64,000 nucleotides of DNA, from NCBI GenBank assembly GCA_934277545.1, contig CAKQUG010000001.1, forward strand, positions 1 through 64,000, written 5' to 3'. A program made the translations under genes and the position numbers. The notes under the pieces are model-generated. The model made no database searches and had not been told where the DNA came from. It saw only the letters and a program-made list of their open reading frames with translations. Positions 14,760 to 23,995 of the stretch are shown here, one piece after another. This DNA is from an uncultured Alphaproteobacteria bacterium. Lineage in GTDB: Bacteria > Pseudomonadota > Alphaproteobacteria > RF32 > CAG-239. Within the stretch, counting starts at the first letter, position 1, and every line of letters begins with the position of its first letter.

Positions 14760-15533
14760 CTACTTAATATATGGAAGGGCGTTTACAAGATCCTCTTCCG
14801 TATTTATATCCGCCGGAGCTTCCGGAACAAGTTTAATGTTGTCAACCAGCATAGCGCGGACTTCCATACCATTTTCCAAAGCGCGCAGTTGTTCCAAAGC
14901 CTCGCGTTTTTCCAACACACCGGTCGGCAATGAAACCATTTTATGCAAAGAAGCTGCTTTAAACACATAAATACCGATGTGATAATATAAGTCTTGGTTC
15001 GGACATTTTTCCGGATTGCGGGTATACGGCGCCGTCGCGCGGGTAAAATACAGACAGCGAGCTTCTTTTTCACCGTCTTTCAAGCCCATAATTATTTTTA
15101 CCACATTCGGATTGTTCTTATCTTCTTCAGACTTAATCAGCATGCCGCAGGTGGCAATATCGCAGCCGGTACGCTCAACCATTTCTACCAATGGCAGTGT
15201 AACTTTCGGGTCAACATTGATGTTATCCCCCTGAAAATCCACCACAATGTCATATTTACTGCCGTCCGGGTCAAGTACATTCAAAGCGGCGGCGATTCTA
15301 TCGGTTCCGCTCGGCAAATTCGGGTCGGTTAAAATCGCGGTCGCGCCAAACTTTTTGCACTCGTCGACAATGGCTTGGTCGCCGGCAGCAATAGCAATAT
15401 CCGTATCCAGCGCCTTTTTCACATTTTCATAAACACGCTGCACCATTGTTTTGCCGTTAATCACGCGCAAAGGCTTGTTCGGAAGTCTGGTTGCGGCCAA
15501 TCTGACCGGCATTAAGGTAATTACTCTACTCAT
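14760..15533 (-). CDS. kdsB: CMP-KDO synthetase
   Basis: 3-deoxy-manno-octulosonate cytidylyltransferase activates KDO with CTP for attachment to lipid A. The nucleotide-binding N-terminus PVRLAATRLPNKPL (family pattern PARxxSxRLPxKPL) is at residues 9-22. Further family motifs are LPSGTDRIAAA (~73-83), DFQGDN (~98-103) and a C-terminal YHIGIYVF and PADINTEEDL. The usual NVQGDEP loop is DFQGDNINV here, a modest departure. Length (257) is normal. It heads downstream of a HIT-HAD-tilS-cpoB series on the same strand with 12 bases to the HIT gene. The ATG follows an AAGGATAT site. Confidence 0.92.
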   Translation of the reverse strand: MSRVITLMPVRLAATRLPNKPLRVINGKTMVQRVYENVKKALDTDIAIAAGDQAIVDECKKFGATAILTDPNLPSGTDRIAAALNVLDPDGSKYDIVVDFQGDNINVDPKVTLPLVEMVERTGCDIATCGMLIKSEEDKNNPNVVKIIMGLKDGEKEARCLYFTRATAPYTRNPEKCPNQDLYYHIGIYVFKAASLHKMVSLPTGVLEKREALEQLRALENGMEVRAMLVDNIKLVPEAPADINTEEDLVNALPYIK

Positions 15534-15545
15534 TTTTTATATCCT

Positions 15546-15980
15546 TTATTTAGAAATTTGATAAAGCGGATTTTGCATTTCTTCACTTATAGCTTGGCGA
15601 ATTTTTGCAATAATTTTTTCTTTTTCTGCCGGTTCATATTTAGCTCTGGCAGAATTCCACACTGTTCCCGGCCAATCCGGATCGCCTTTTTTACGGCAAA
15701 CCACATGCACATGCAGCTGCGGCGTCATATTACCAATCATTGCCACATTATCTTGGTCGCACGGAAACAGCGACATCATAACTTTTTCGGCCAACGCAAT
15801 TTCCCGCATCAGCTGAAAACGCTCGTCCATACTTAAATTTGTCATATTTTTGGTGTTTTCTTTCATCGGCACCAAAAAAATCCACGGATAATATTTATTA
15901 TCTTCAAACAGAACGCGGCATAATTTCAAATCAGCCACATAATCTTTTGCCGCCAATCCCGGCACTAATTCAAACGCCAT
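15546..15980 (-). CDS. HIT domain nucleotide hydrolase/transferase
   Basis: This is a histidine-triad protein of the alphaproteobacterial diadenosine-hydrolase-like type. The core is TPQLHVHVVCR followed by DPDWPGTVW, a pairing characteristic of that subgroup. The 144-residue length fits. I chose the ATG at 15980 (overlapping the upstream TGA as TGATG) over the GTG one codon earlier, because GGAGG sits 6 bases before it. Translation is probably coupled to the HAD phosphatase gene. Substrate is unknown. Nucleoside phosphoramidates or dinucleoside polyphosphates are typical for the family. Confidence 0.85.
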   Translation of the reverse strand: MAFELVPGLAAKDYVADLKLCRVLFEDNKYYPWIFLVPMKENTKNMTNLSMDERFQLMREIALAEKVMMSLFPCDQDNVAMIGNMTPQLHVHVVCRKKGDPDWPGTVWNSARAKYEPAEKEKIIAKIRQAISEEMQNPLYQISK

Positions 15981-16960
15981 CACATTCCTCCGACGCTGTT
16001 AATCTCTATTACCTGTTGTACATCAATATTTTCGCTTTCGCAAAGGTTTTTAACCGTATTCCCCTTAGAAAGTTCCAACGACGTAACTCCGGTTTTAACG
16101 CAAAGAACCGGAACAATGCCGGAATTTATCGCGCCTTTAACATCTGTACGCACCGTATCGCCAATCATACATATTTTTGATTTTGCGCACATTTTTCCCT
16201 GATATGTCAATTTTTCAAACACATATTCATATATATTGGCATGCGGTTTGCCGTATTCTAAAACTTCTAATCCGCGCTCACGCAGCATTTTAGCCAAAGT
16301 TCCGTTACGCACCACAAAATGCGACGACTTATCTTTTGCCAACGGATGACCTTCCTGCGCCACATAGTCGGGATTAGCATTCAGAGCCGGCAAACCAAGC
16401 GCAGCAGCTCTGTCGACAATTTTTTCAAAAGGCTTTTCAATCACGCTGTCCCATAAAACGATTTTTCCGCTTTCATCGGCTTTAACCGGCAAAAAATCAG
16501 CTGCATACCCTGAATATTCCGCCGCCTCGGCCGCAGTTAAAAAAGGTACGCCGCAATAAACAAAATCAGCTTCCTCCGGAGTCTCGACTGACTGATAAAT
16601 CGTTCCGGCAAACATCTTTTCGTTTTTTGCCCCAATGTTATAAACTTTGCGCGGTTTCCGACAGCCGGCAAATTTAAGTTTTTTGTTCAATAAATCACGA
16701 CGCAGCACCTCACCGGAACTGACCATAAACGTATAGTCCCTGCCCTCAAGCAAATCCTTGCGCTGATACGAAGCAACAATATCTTCGTGCATTAACGTGG
16801 CGTTTGAAACCACTGCCACGGTTTTGCCGGCTGTCATCAATTTTTGCATAATCTCTTTGCTGTTCGGGAAAAATCCGTTTCCGCCCCAAAAAACTCCGTA
16901 AGCGTCAAACAAAAACACTTCAAAATTATCGGCAATTTCCAACAAATTATCATAGACCAT
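15980..16960 (-). CDS. HAD superfamily IIA phosphatase
   Basis: The catalytic DxD-type motif FLFDAYGVFWGG is near the N-terminus, with VVSNAT as motif II and the terminal MIGDTVRTDVKGA as motif IV. The C2 cap between them places it in the NagD-like IIA subfamily, specifically the alphaproteobacterial TIGR01459-like group. The likely reaction is hydrolysis of a phosphorylated sugar or nucleotide. The ATG at 16960 has GGAG 9 bases upstream and is preferred to the TTG five codons earlier. It overlaps the end of tilS by 11 bases, so the two are in one transcript. Confidence 0.85.
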   Translation of the reverse strand: MVYDNLLEIADNFEVFLFDAYGVFWGGNGFFPNSKEIMQKLMTAGKTVAVVSNATLMHEDIVASYQRKDLLEGRDYTFMVSSGEVLRRDLLNKKLKFAGCRKPRKVYNIGAKNEKMFAGTIYQSVETPEEADFVYCGVPFLTAAEAAEYSGYAADFLPVKADESGKIVLWDSVIEKPFEKIVDRAAALGLPALNANPDYVAQEGHPLAKDKSSHFVVRNGTLAKMLRERGLEVLEYGKPHANIYEYVFEKLTYQGKMCAKSKICMIGDTVRTDVKGAINSGIVPVLCVKTGVTSLELSKGNTVKNLCESENIDVQQVIEINSVGGM

Positions 16961-18032
16961 CTTTTTTTGCTCCAACTTTATTTAATATAGCCAATTTAGC
17001 TTTATACGGCATTTTCACATTTTTATACAGAGGATGTTGCTTTACCAATTCTTCCCATTGCTTGCGGGTTTCCGTCCTTTTAGTATTTTGTTCAGGTATT
17101 ACCCACACAAAACCATACGCTAAAATAAATTCCTTACCGCCCAGCGTGGCTCCTTTGAACGGCAGCACATTCAAAGCGTCGCGCAGCTGCATAACGCTTT
17201 CCGCCCGGGGAATATAATCGCGGCGGCATAAACGCGCCAGTACTCGGAATTTCATTTCTTTGTGCCAGCTTAAATATTTGGTATATTCAAAACGGCAGAC
17301 CGTGTCAAAATCCCATAACACTTCATCCGCCAACAGCAAATCCAACTGCTGCTCAATATAATCTTCGGCGCTTTGCAAATTGCGGACGGCATTGCATATT
17401 TTCGCCGTGTCAATTCCGGTTTGCGTTGTCAATTCCGGTAAAAACTGCCGAATTTTTCCGCGTAAAAATCTGGTATCGGCATTAGATTCGTCTTCTATCC
17501 ACTCAATTTTGCGCTTTTGCAAATAAAGCCTTAAATTTTCGGGAAATACTTTCAGTAACGGGCGTAAAATTACTAATCCGTCGCGCACGCTGTATTCACG
17601 AATTCCGCAAAGTCCCTCCAAACCGCTGCCACGCTGCAAGCGCATTAAAAATGTTTCGGCTTGGTCTTTAGCATGATGAGCTGTCAGCAAAACCCTTACC
17701 CCATTTTGCCTGCACCAATCAGCAATAAGCGCATACCTCGCCTGCCTGGCCAACTCTTCAACGCCTGTCTGTGGTTTTTCGCCAACCCAAGTTAAAATAT
17801 GGTGTTCAATACCATATTTTTGCATTAAACCGGACACATATTCCGCTTCCATACGTGACGTTGGACGCAAGCCATGGTCAACAGTCAACGCCACTACCTT
17901 CCGCCCGAAAACGGCTAACTCTTCCGCAGCCTGCAAAACCAAAGCCAAAGAATCAGCCCCGCCGGAAACTCCGACAGCAATAACTTTGTCTTTTATTCCA
18001 TATTTAGCAAAAAGTTCTTCCACTATTTGCAC
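16950..18032 (-). CDS. tilS: tRNA(Ile)-lysidine synthetase
   Basis: TilS converts C34 of the tRNA-Ile CAU anticodon to lysidine, changing its decoding from AUG to AUA. The PP-loop SGGADSLAL (~24-32) binds ATP. It is followed by TVDHGLR and TAHHAKDQAETFLMRLQRGSGLEGL, all family-specific. At 360 residues it is shorter than enteric TilS because the C-terminal substrate domain is reduced, as in many alphas. The frame starts with GTG at 18032, and a GTG at 18023 overlapping the cpoB TAG is equally possible. In most alphas tilS is followed by ftsH. Here a HAD phosphatase takes that place. Confidence 0.9.
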   Translation of the reverse strand: MQIVEELFAKYGIKDKVIAVGVSGGADSLALVLQAAEELAVFGRKVVALTVDHGLRPTSRMEAEYVSGLMQKYGIEHHILTWVGEKPQTGVEELARQARYALIADWCRQNGVRVLLTAHHAKDQAETFLMRLQRGSGLEGLCGIREYSVRDGLVILRPLLKVFPENLRLYLQKRKIEWIEDESNADTRFLRGKIRQFLPELTTQTGIDTAKICNAVRNLQSAEDYIEQQLDLLLADEVLWDFDTVCRFEYTKYLSWHKEMKFRVLARLCRRDYIPRAESVMQLRDALNVLPFKGATLGGKEFILAYGFVWVIPEQNTKRTETRKQWEELVKQHPLYKNVKMPYKAKLAILNKVGAKKDGL

Positions 18033-19000
18033 CCGAGTTTAGAGGCCTCGGCTTTCACTCGCTTTGCCAAATCGGCATTAGCTTTAGGAAATTCCGCTCC
18101 AAAGCTGGAAAGCACAACACAAGCGTTTTTGTTTTCTTTATTGGCTTTAAAGGTCAAACCAAGTTTAAACAAACTATCCGGCGCTTTATTACCACTGTGA
18201 TATTTTTCATAACCATTCTTAAATGCCACTTTGGCCTTGTTATAGTTACCCTGCTTGAAATACACTTCGCCAATCCAATACTGGGCATTGCCGGCAAGTT
18301 TATCATTCGGATACTGAGTTAAAATTTGCTGAAAAGCCATTTCCGCTTCATCATACAAACCGCCGTTCAGCGCCTCCATGCCGTTGGCATAAATTTCATC
18401 AGCTGATTTCGGCTGAGAGGTTACAACCGGTTTAGCGTCATCAGCAATTAACGGCTGCGGAACGCCGTCAACATTATTGCTTGTTTCCGCATTTTTCGGA
18501 GCAGCAACATTAGAACCGGCTATAGGCGCTAAATCATCGCCCTGAATACCGTCTCCGGTAACAGCCTTAGAAGCGCCGGAAGCAACTTTTGCTTCGTATG
18601 TAGCCGGAATTGCCGGTAACGGAGTACTCAAATTAGCCGGTACCGGCCGCCCTTCTAAAATTTTAAAACGAATTTCCATATCGCGATTTATTTTATCCAG
18701 TTTACTATCAAGTTGCTTAACCTGATATTCCAAAGTATCCATGCGGCCATTAACTTTGCGGATAACCTCATCATATTCACCGATTTTAACTTGAACGTTT
18801 CCGGCCGCGGCTTGATCCTGAGTAACTGCCGCCGATTTTGAAGATTCGGTTGAATTGCCGACTCCGCGATAAATTTGCCGCTGCAATACCATTAAATCTT
18901 CACGCAAATCATCTATTTCTTTCTGCATATCCGAATTAGCCATTGCCGGAACAGCTAACAACAAACCGCCAAGCAATAAAGAATAAGCTGCTGATTTCAT
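18023..19000 (-). CDS. cpoB: cell division coordinator CpoB (YbgF)
   Basis: This periplasmic Tol-Pal-associated protein coordinates PBP1B activity with outer-membrane constriction. From the ATG at 19000 there is a Sec signal peptide (AAYSLLLGGLLLAVPAMA), then a coiled-coil trimerisation region around DDLREDLMVLQRQIYRG, a Pro/Ala/Asn linker, and C-terminal tetratricopeptide repeats (YANGMEALNGGLYDEAEMAF, AQYWIGEVYFKQGNYNKA). AGGAGG lies 6 bases before this ATG, so I reject the longer frame starting at 19027. The usual neighbour pal is upstream, but an orphan gene separates them. Confidence 0.9.
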   Translation of the reverse strand: MKSAAYSLLLGGLLLAVPAMANSDMQKEIDDLREDLMVLQRQIYRGVGNSTESSKSAAVTQDQAAAGNVQVKIGEYDEVIRKVNGRMDTLEYQVKQLDSKLDKINRDMEIRFKILEGRPVPANLSTPLPAIPATYEAKVASGASKAVTGDGIQGDDLAPIAGSNVAAPKNAETSNNVDGVPQPLIADDAKPVVTSQPKSADEIYANGMEALNGGLYDEAEMAFQQILTQYPNDKLAGNAQYWIGEVYFKQGNYNKAKVAFKNGYEKYHSGNKAPDSLFKLGLTFKANKENKNACVVLSSFGAEFPKANADLAKRVKAEASKLGCK

Positions 19001-19066
19001 AAAACGCCTCCTAAAAATTCTAAACATAGCCTATTTATAGAATATTTTTTATCTTAGTACAAGTAC

Positions 19067-19098
19067 AAAAAAAGACTGCAAAAAAGCAGTCTTTTTTA
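19067..19098 (-). terminator. terminator between orphan gene and cpoB
   Basis: AAAAAGACTGC and GCAGTCTTTTTT form an 11-bp perfect stem with A and T runs on both sides, so it can stop transcription of the orphan gene before cpoB. Confidence 0.8.
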
Positions 19099-19117
19099 AC
19101 AATATACAAACGAACAT

Positions 19118-20101
19118 TTAGTCTTTCAGTTCGCGCCAATTTTGTTTTGGCGGGAACTGACGATGCCAAAATTCGCCGTATTTTTCATCAATCTCCGGCA
19201 ATTCGACTTTGATTTCCTCGATGGCGAAGTCTTTTCTTCTCCAACGGAACACATCGGTTGTCGTCTTAAAGTGATGGCCGCATCCGCCTATACCTTCAAG
19301 GTATTTGTCATACTTAATCCGCGGATACGGACAAATCAAACCGTCATGGTCAAGCTGACTGCCATATCCATTAGCCATGCCCTCCATTAAATCATTGATG
19401 ACCAGCACCAAAATTTTTTCAGGCACAGTCTCGGGAACAACATAGCCTTCTGTCAAACTGAAATGTTTTAAGCGATAACAATCGCCGAAAACATCGCTGT
19501 GTTTAACATCGTCAGCCTCGCATGAAGCTCCCGGATATTTTTTGACCATTGAAGTGGTATTCAAACAAGTAAAGAACTTGCCTTTACGCACAGCCTCGCT
19601 TTCGCGCAAAGAGAAATTCCACTTCATCATCAACCCGAAACTAAGGCGTTCTACCTTGCCGTTAACAAAACTTTCCACAGCATCCAAAAAAACACCCCAG
19701 CCATACAAGATAACAGCTTCGCCGGCAACAGTCTCATATTTAATGATAACATTGCCTAGACCTAAAAATTTAGTCATACTTTCCGCGCGGAACTTAAACC
19801 ACTCAGAAAATTTACCAAGACTTAGAGCTTTTCCACTGGCGCCATTCTTGATTTTATCATTCTCCATAGCCTCCAGCCACGGATTACCCGGAAAAAGTTT
19901 TTTAAGATTCGCCAGGCTGAAATCCATCAACCAAACCGGACCGCCAAATTCGGAAGAGCCATAACCGCTTGAGGCAACAACAGTGCGGAACATCTGCCAC
20001 AACGTTTCATAGTCTGCATACTTTCTGCAACCGTTGTCATACCACATCTTCATTTCTTCCAAAACCATATCAGAAGAAAGAGTTTCACATTTTGTTTCCA
20101 T
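19118..20101 (-). CDS. orphan cytoplasmic protein between pal and cpoB
   Basis: I do not recognise this 327-residue protein. It has no signal peptide or membrane helix, is Trp-rich (WYDNG, WLMDF, FRWRRKDF), and has Cys/His near the C-terminus (CGHHFKTTTDVFRW), which could be structural. The chosen ATG at 20101 begins METKCETL. The longer frame runs into the promoter region. There is no Shine-Dalgarno sequence, but a near-consensus promoter (TTGACA, 17 bases, TATGGT) lies upstream and a strong terminator follows. It therefore behaves as an independent cassette inserted into the pal-cpoB-tilS block. Confidence 0.7.
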   Translation of the reverse strand: METKCETLSSDMVLEEMKMWYDNGCRKYADYETLWQMFRTVVASSGYGSSEFGGPVWLMDFSLANLKKLFPGNPWLEAMENDKIKNGASGKALSLGKFSEWFKFRAESMTKFLGLGNVIIKYETVAGEAVILYGWGVFLDAVESFVNGKVERLSFGLMMKWNFSLRESEAVRKGKFFTCLNTTSMVKKYPGASCEADDVKHSDVFGDCYRLKHFSLTEGYVVPETVPEKILVLVINDLMEGMANGYGSQLDHDGLICPYPRIKYDKYLEGIGGCGHHFKTTTDVFRWRRKDFAIEEIKVELPEIDEKYGEFWHRQFPPKQNWRELKD

Positions 20102-20145
20102 AATCCATAAATTAAATTGTACATAAATAATTACTAAATATGCTG

Positions 20146-20174
20146 ACCATAAGCAAAACAAACGGTTTTGTCAA
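20146..20174 (-). promoter_or_regulatory. promoter of orphan gene 19118-20101
   Basis: On the minus strand, TTGACA (20174-20169), a 17-base spacer and TATGGT (20151-20146) lie 45 bases before the ATG. Confidence 0.55.
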
Positions 20175-20202
20175 GTTTATTCTATAAATAGGCGCAACAC
20201 AC

Positions 20203-20237
20203 AAAAAAAGACACCGCCGATTCGGCAGTGCCTTTTT
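20203..20237 (-). terminator. pal terminator
   Basis: An imperfect stem with core GCCG-att-CGGC and outer AAAAAG/CTTTTT follows the pal stop on the minus strand. Confidence 0.7.
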
Positions 20238-20259
20238 ATCTGGTAATCAAACTGTCAGA

Positions 20260-20724
20260 TTATTCAGCTGCGCTAACAACTGTAATCGCACGACGGTTCT
20301 GAGCCCAAGCAGCTTCGTTGTTACCCAAAACAGCCGGTCTTTCTTTACCGTAAGAAATTGTAGAAATTCTGCTTTCTTCAATGCCTTGAGATACCAAGTA
20401 TTGTTTTACAGCATTGGCACGGCGTTCACCCAAAGCCATGTTGTATTCACGAGTACCTCTGTCATCGCAGTGACCTTGAACAATAACGTTTACATCGTCA
20501 TGTTTCTTCAACCAAGCAACTTGAGTATCCAAAGCTGCCTGAGCTTCTGCAGACAAAGAAGAGCTGTCAAATGCGAAGAATACTGTGTCTGTTGTGTTTT
20601 CAACAAAATCACGAGCTAATCTGGATTCGCAGTCAGCACCGCTGAACAAGCCACCGTCAGCACCAAAAGTAGAGCAGCCTGACAAAGCAACAAGTGCGCA
20701 GAACAAACTTAAAAGTTTTTTCAT
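20260..20724 (-). CDS. pal: peptidoglycan-associated lipoprotein Pal
   Basis: Pal tethers the outer membrane to peptidoglycan and works with TolA/TolB during constriction. The lipoprotein signal peptide ends in LSGC (Cys17). The OmpA-like domain shows FAFDSSSLSAEAQ, GHCDDRGTREYNMALGERRA (the peptidoglycan-binding Asp/Arg region) and SYGKERPAV. Length (154) is typical. A GGAG site precedes the ATG, and a TTGAAA-N17-TACATT promoter lies ~110 bases upstream. tolB is not adjacent, so the tol-pal operon is split here. Confidence 0.94.
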   Translation of the reverse strand: MKKLLSLFCALVALSGCSTFGADGGLFSGADCESRLARDFVENTTDTVFFAFDSSSLSAEAQAALDTQVAWLKKHDDVNVIVQGHCDDRGTREYNMALGERRANAVKQYLVSQGIEESRISTISYGKERPAVLGNNEAAWAQNRRAITVVSAAE

Positions 20725-20808
20725 TTTATTTTCTCCATATGGTTTTTTACATTTTTGTTTGCATTTCTACAAACATTATTTAATTGCATAACAACTAATA
20801 CATTAGGT

Positions 20809-20837
20809 AATGTATGAAATATTTGTAAATTTTTCAA
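20809..20837 (-). promoter_or_regulatory. candidate pal promoter
   Basis: On the minus strand, TTGAAA (20837-20832), 17 bases and TACATT (20814-20809). The remaining ~100 bases to pal form an AT-rich leader. Confidence 0.5.
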
Positions 20838-20931
20838 TAACAAAAATAAAAAAAATGCGAATATTTACAAAATTTGTGTATTATTTTTACAAACCAACCG
20901 CTGGAATGACATTTCAATCCGAAAAAAAACG

Positions 20932-22701
20932 TTAATTTTTCTTTTTATAGGCGGCATCTACAATATTTTTTTGCTTTTCCAAATCAAAATCCACTTTAAT
21001 ATTCAGCTGAGGAGCCACCGCGGTAATAATATTTTTGGCGGTCGGCACGGCATTCCACCCGGCTTCGGTATGATTCCAGGTTTCTTTCAGGCCTTTAGGG
21101 TCGTCAAACACCACCAGCAGTGCATATTTAGGATTAGAGGCAGGAAAACCGGAAATAAAAGTGGATATGCTTTTTTTATGGTCGTATCTGCCGTTAACCA
21201 GCTTGTCGGCGGTACCGGTTTTGCCAAACACCTGATAGCCTTCCACATTGGCGCGGCGTCCGGTTCCGCGCACCACCACGGCTCGCAGCAACGAACGCAT
21301 TTTTTCAGATGTTTCATTAGAAACAACCCGGCGTCCCTTGTCTTTAGGTTCGGCCAGCAAGGTCGGTTCGTGATAAATTCCGCCGTTCACCACTGCCGAA
21401 AACGCCGTAATAATATGCAACGGTGTTGTCGAAATTCCATATCCGAAACTTATGGTTGCCATAGAATGTTCGGTCCAGCGTTTTTCCGACAAAAATAACG
21501 GCTTAGCGGTTTCAGTTACTTCCAAATCACTCAAAGCCTTATCCATATTTATTTTTTGGAAAAAAGAACGCTGATATTGTTTGCCGACCTGCATAACTTC
21601 CAACGTGGAACCGATATTAGACGACTCCACCAAAATATCTTCCGGTGTCAGCATTTTATGCGAGCCGTGCGGGTCTGAAACCCGATAGCGTCCGAAATAC
21701 ACCGGCTTAGAAGTGTCAAAGCGGCTATTAACATCTATCTTACCGCTGTCCAAACACATTGCCGTGTTAAACACTTTGAACACCGAACCGGCTTCATATA
21801 CACCTTTGGTGGCAAAATTGAACATAGCCCTGTCCGCCACTTTTATGTTGTCATTCGGGTTAAAATCAGGCACGGAAATCATGGCCACAATCTGCCCGGT
21901 GTTAACATTCATCAAAATCGCGGCAGCTCCTTCCGCCATAAAATGCTTCATACCGGCAATCAGCTCTTCGCGGATTGTGTTTTGAATTCCCATGTCAACC
22001 GAAAGTTTTACCGGCTTTGTCGAAGTGGTCAAACGCTCGTCCATAAAACGCTCCAAACCCGATATGCCTTGGTTGTCAACATTGGTGTTGCCCAAAATAT
22101 GCGCAAACAAATTATTATGCGGGTAGATTCGCTTTTCGCAATTTTCAAATTCCAGCCCCGGCACCCCCAAAGCATTTACCTGACTTTGCTGCGACGGCGA
22201 CAAATTACGCTTTAAATACACAAATTTTTTATGCCGGCTCAACAAGTCTAAAAAACGCTCATAGGAAACGTCCGGGAAAATCTCGCTTAATTTTTCGGCG
22301 ACTTCTTCCGGATTTTTTATCAACGGCGGTCTGGCCGAAAGATTAGCCGTCGGCAGCGAAGTTGCGATTATTTCGCCGTTTCTGTCCATGACATCGGCGC
22401 GTTTTACCGGATTTTTTAAGTGCAGAACTTCCTGTTCTTCTATTCCGTCGGCGGCAATCGCCGTGTCAATATTGATGCCGTTGCCCAAACAAACATAGGT
22501 AACCCGCGCGCCTAAAATGCAATAAAACAAAGCAAATGCCGCCATTGTCCACCAAATGCGGTTGCGGCACATTGAAACGCTGTCGCCCTCGGCGCTGAAG
22601 TTTTTCTGCGAAATAAAGCCGTGCGAAAATTTTATCTCTTGTCCGGGGAGATAAAATTGCTCGGTCTTTTTCCGTTTAGAAAAACTTACATTAAACTGCA
22701 T
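20932..22701 (-). CDS. ftsI: septal transpeptidase FtsI (PBP3)
   Basis: This class B penicillin-binding protein cross-links septal peptidoglycan. A cytoplasmic N-terminus of ~50 residues precedes one transmembrane helix (WTMAAFALFYCILGARVTYV). The pedestal domain contains DRNGEIIATSLP. The transpeptidase domain has the serine motif SVFK at ~306-309, SSN near 360 and KTG at ~494-496. Length 589 is normal. It is the last gene of the mraZ-rsmH-ftsL-ftsI unit. The expected murE/murF/mraY continuation is absent. Confidence 0.95.
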   Translation of the reverse strand: MQFNVSFSKRKKTEQFYLPGQEIKFSHGFISQKNFSAEGDSVSMCRNRIWWTMAAFALFYCILGARVTYVCLGNGINIDTAIAADGIEEQEVLHLKNPVKRADVMDRNGEIIATSLPTANLSARPPLIKNPEEVAEKLSEIFPDVSYERFLDLLSRHKKFVYLKRNLSPSQQSQVNALGVPGLEFENCEKRIYPHNNLFAHILGNTNVDNQGISGLERFMDERLTTSTKPVKLSVDMGIQNTIREELIAGMKHFMAEGAAAILMNVNTGQIVAMISVPDFNPNDNIKVADRAMFNFATKGVYEAGSVFKVFNTAMCLDSGKIDVNSRFDTSKPVYFGRYRVSDPHGSHKMLTPEDILVESSNIGSTLEVMQVGKQYQRSFFQKINMDKALSDLEVTETAKPLFLSEKRWTEHSMATISFGYGISTTPLHIITAFSAVVNGGIYHEPTLLAEPKDKGRRVVSNETSEKMRSLLRAVVVRGTGRRANVEGYQVFGKTGTADKLVNGRYDHKKSISTFISGFPASNPKYALLVVFDDPKGLKETWNHTEAGWNAVPTAKNIITAVAPQLNIKVDFDLEKQKNIVDAAYKKKN

Positions 22702-22703
22702 AG

Positions 22704-23075
22704 CTACTTCTTTTTAACCTCTGCTTTGACCAAAGTTGTCAAACCTTTCCTGTTCGGCACCGCACGTCCGCTTGCCGATGTGTCATCTTCATAATTGAAG
22801 TGTAAAGCAGAATAGTTAATAATTTGTTCAGGTTTAGCTTTTTCTAAAGATAATTGTTCGTATGCTAATTTTTTCAAACGTTCCGGCGAATTATTAAAGC
22901 TCCATTCGGCTTTCAAAATATGAATATCACGAATATCTTTCTGGATATTTTCGTTAATGGTGTCCAAACGGCGCTCCAGCCCCTGCACTCTGTTTTTAAG
23001 CACAGACTGCGCCACTGCCACGAATAAAGTCAATGTCAACCATAAAACAACCATTGCCGTTTTGATACTACCCAT
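22704..23075 (-). CDS. ftsL: cell division protein FtsL
   Basis: This small bitopic divisome protein forms a complex with FtsB and FtsQ. The sequence shows a short N-terminus, a transmembrane helix at ~7-23 (AMVVLWLTLTLFVAVAQ), a coiled-coil stretch (VQGLERRLDTINENIQKDIRDI) and the WSFNNSPERLKKLA segment typical of alphaproteobacterial FtsL. Identification also rests on position between rsmH and ftsI, with 2-base spacings on both sides. Confidence 0.85.
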   Translation of the reverse strand: MGSIKTAMVVLWLTLTLFVAVAQSVLKNRVQGLERRLDTINENIQKDIRDIHILKAEWSFNNSPERLKKLAYEQLSLEKAKPEQIINYSALHFNYEDDTSASGRAVPNRKGLTTLVKAEVKKK

Positions 23076-23077
23076 TG

Positions 23078-23995
23078 CTATCCCCTTATTGCATATCTTA
23101 ATTTAGCCGAACGCGCCCGCGGATTCTGTCCGCACTCTTCCGCTGTCGGCGCAATAACTTTAGAAACTTCGGCAAACAAATGTTCATCCTGCACCAGCTC
23201 CGGCGCATATTTTGAAACCCGTACCTTGCGTCCGCCGTTTTCTTTAAAAAACATTTTTACGATTCGGTCTTCCAAAGAATGAAAGTCCACCACCACCAAA
23301 CGCCCGCCTTTTTGCAAACGGCCGGCAGCTCCGCTCAATCCGAGCGAAAGCTCTCCCAATTCATCATTAACCGCAATACGCAAAGCCTGAAAAGTACGGG
23401 TTGCCGGGTCAATTTCTCCAAATTTTTTATGAATTACTTTATAGATAATTTCCGCCAATTCCGTGGTGGTTTCAATTTCTTTGTCTCGACGATATTCAAC
23501 AATCTGCTTGGCAATCTGCCGTGATTTGCGTTCTTCACCGTATTGATAAATCAAGTCGGCAAGTTCTTCTTCGCCATAGCCGTTGACAATGTCTTTAGCC
23601 GACATTCCGCTTTGCGACATCCGCATATCCAAAGCACCTTCTTTACTGAACGAAAAACCGCGTTCCGCCTCGTCCAGCTGCATAGAAGAAACCCCGATAT
23701 CAAAAACGGCTCCGTTAATTCTTTCCGGCACCAAATCGGCAAAATCGCCGAATTGCCCGGCTCTAAACTCAAAACGTTCGCCGTACATATTTTTCATTTC
23801 ATTAACGCGGATTTTTACTGTCGGGTCGCGGTCTAAAGCAATAACTTTACAATTTGCCGCCTCTAAAATGGCTTTGCTGTATCCGCCGTTACCGAAAGTA
23901 GCATCAACATAAACTTCGCCTTTCTGAGGCTTTAAGGCAGCCAAAACTTCACGCAGCATCACCGGAATATGCTTTTGCTTAAACTCCGCCATTAT
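23078..23995 (-). CDS. rsmH: 16S rRNA m4C1402 methyltransferase RsmH
   Basis: RsmH N4-methylates C1402 of 16S rRNA in the decoding centre. HIPVMLREVLAAL starts the fold, then the SAM-binding motif VDATFGNGGYS, FDIGVSSMQLDEAERGFSF, and the C-terminal VVDFHSLEDRIVKMFF. The ATG at 23995 overlaps the mraZ stop as TAATG and gives 305 residues. The open frame upstream lies inside mraZ and is not used. It belongs to the division cluster. Confidence 0.95.
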   Translation of the reverse strand: MMAEFKQKHIPVMLREVLAALKPQKGEVYVDATFGNGGYSKAILEAANCKVIALDRDPTVKIRVNEMKNMYGERFEFRAGQFGDFADLVPERINGAVFDIGVSSMQLDEAERGFSFSKEGALDMRMSQSGMSAKDIVNGYGEEELADLIYQYGEERKSRQIAKQIVEYRRDKEIETTTELAEIIYKVIHKKFGEIDPATRTFQALRIAVNDELGELSLGLSGAAGRLQKGGRLVVVDFHSLEDRIVKMFFKENGGRKVRVSKYAPELVQDEHLFAEVSKVIAPTAEECGQNPRARSAKLRYAIRG

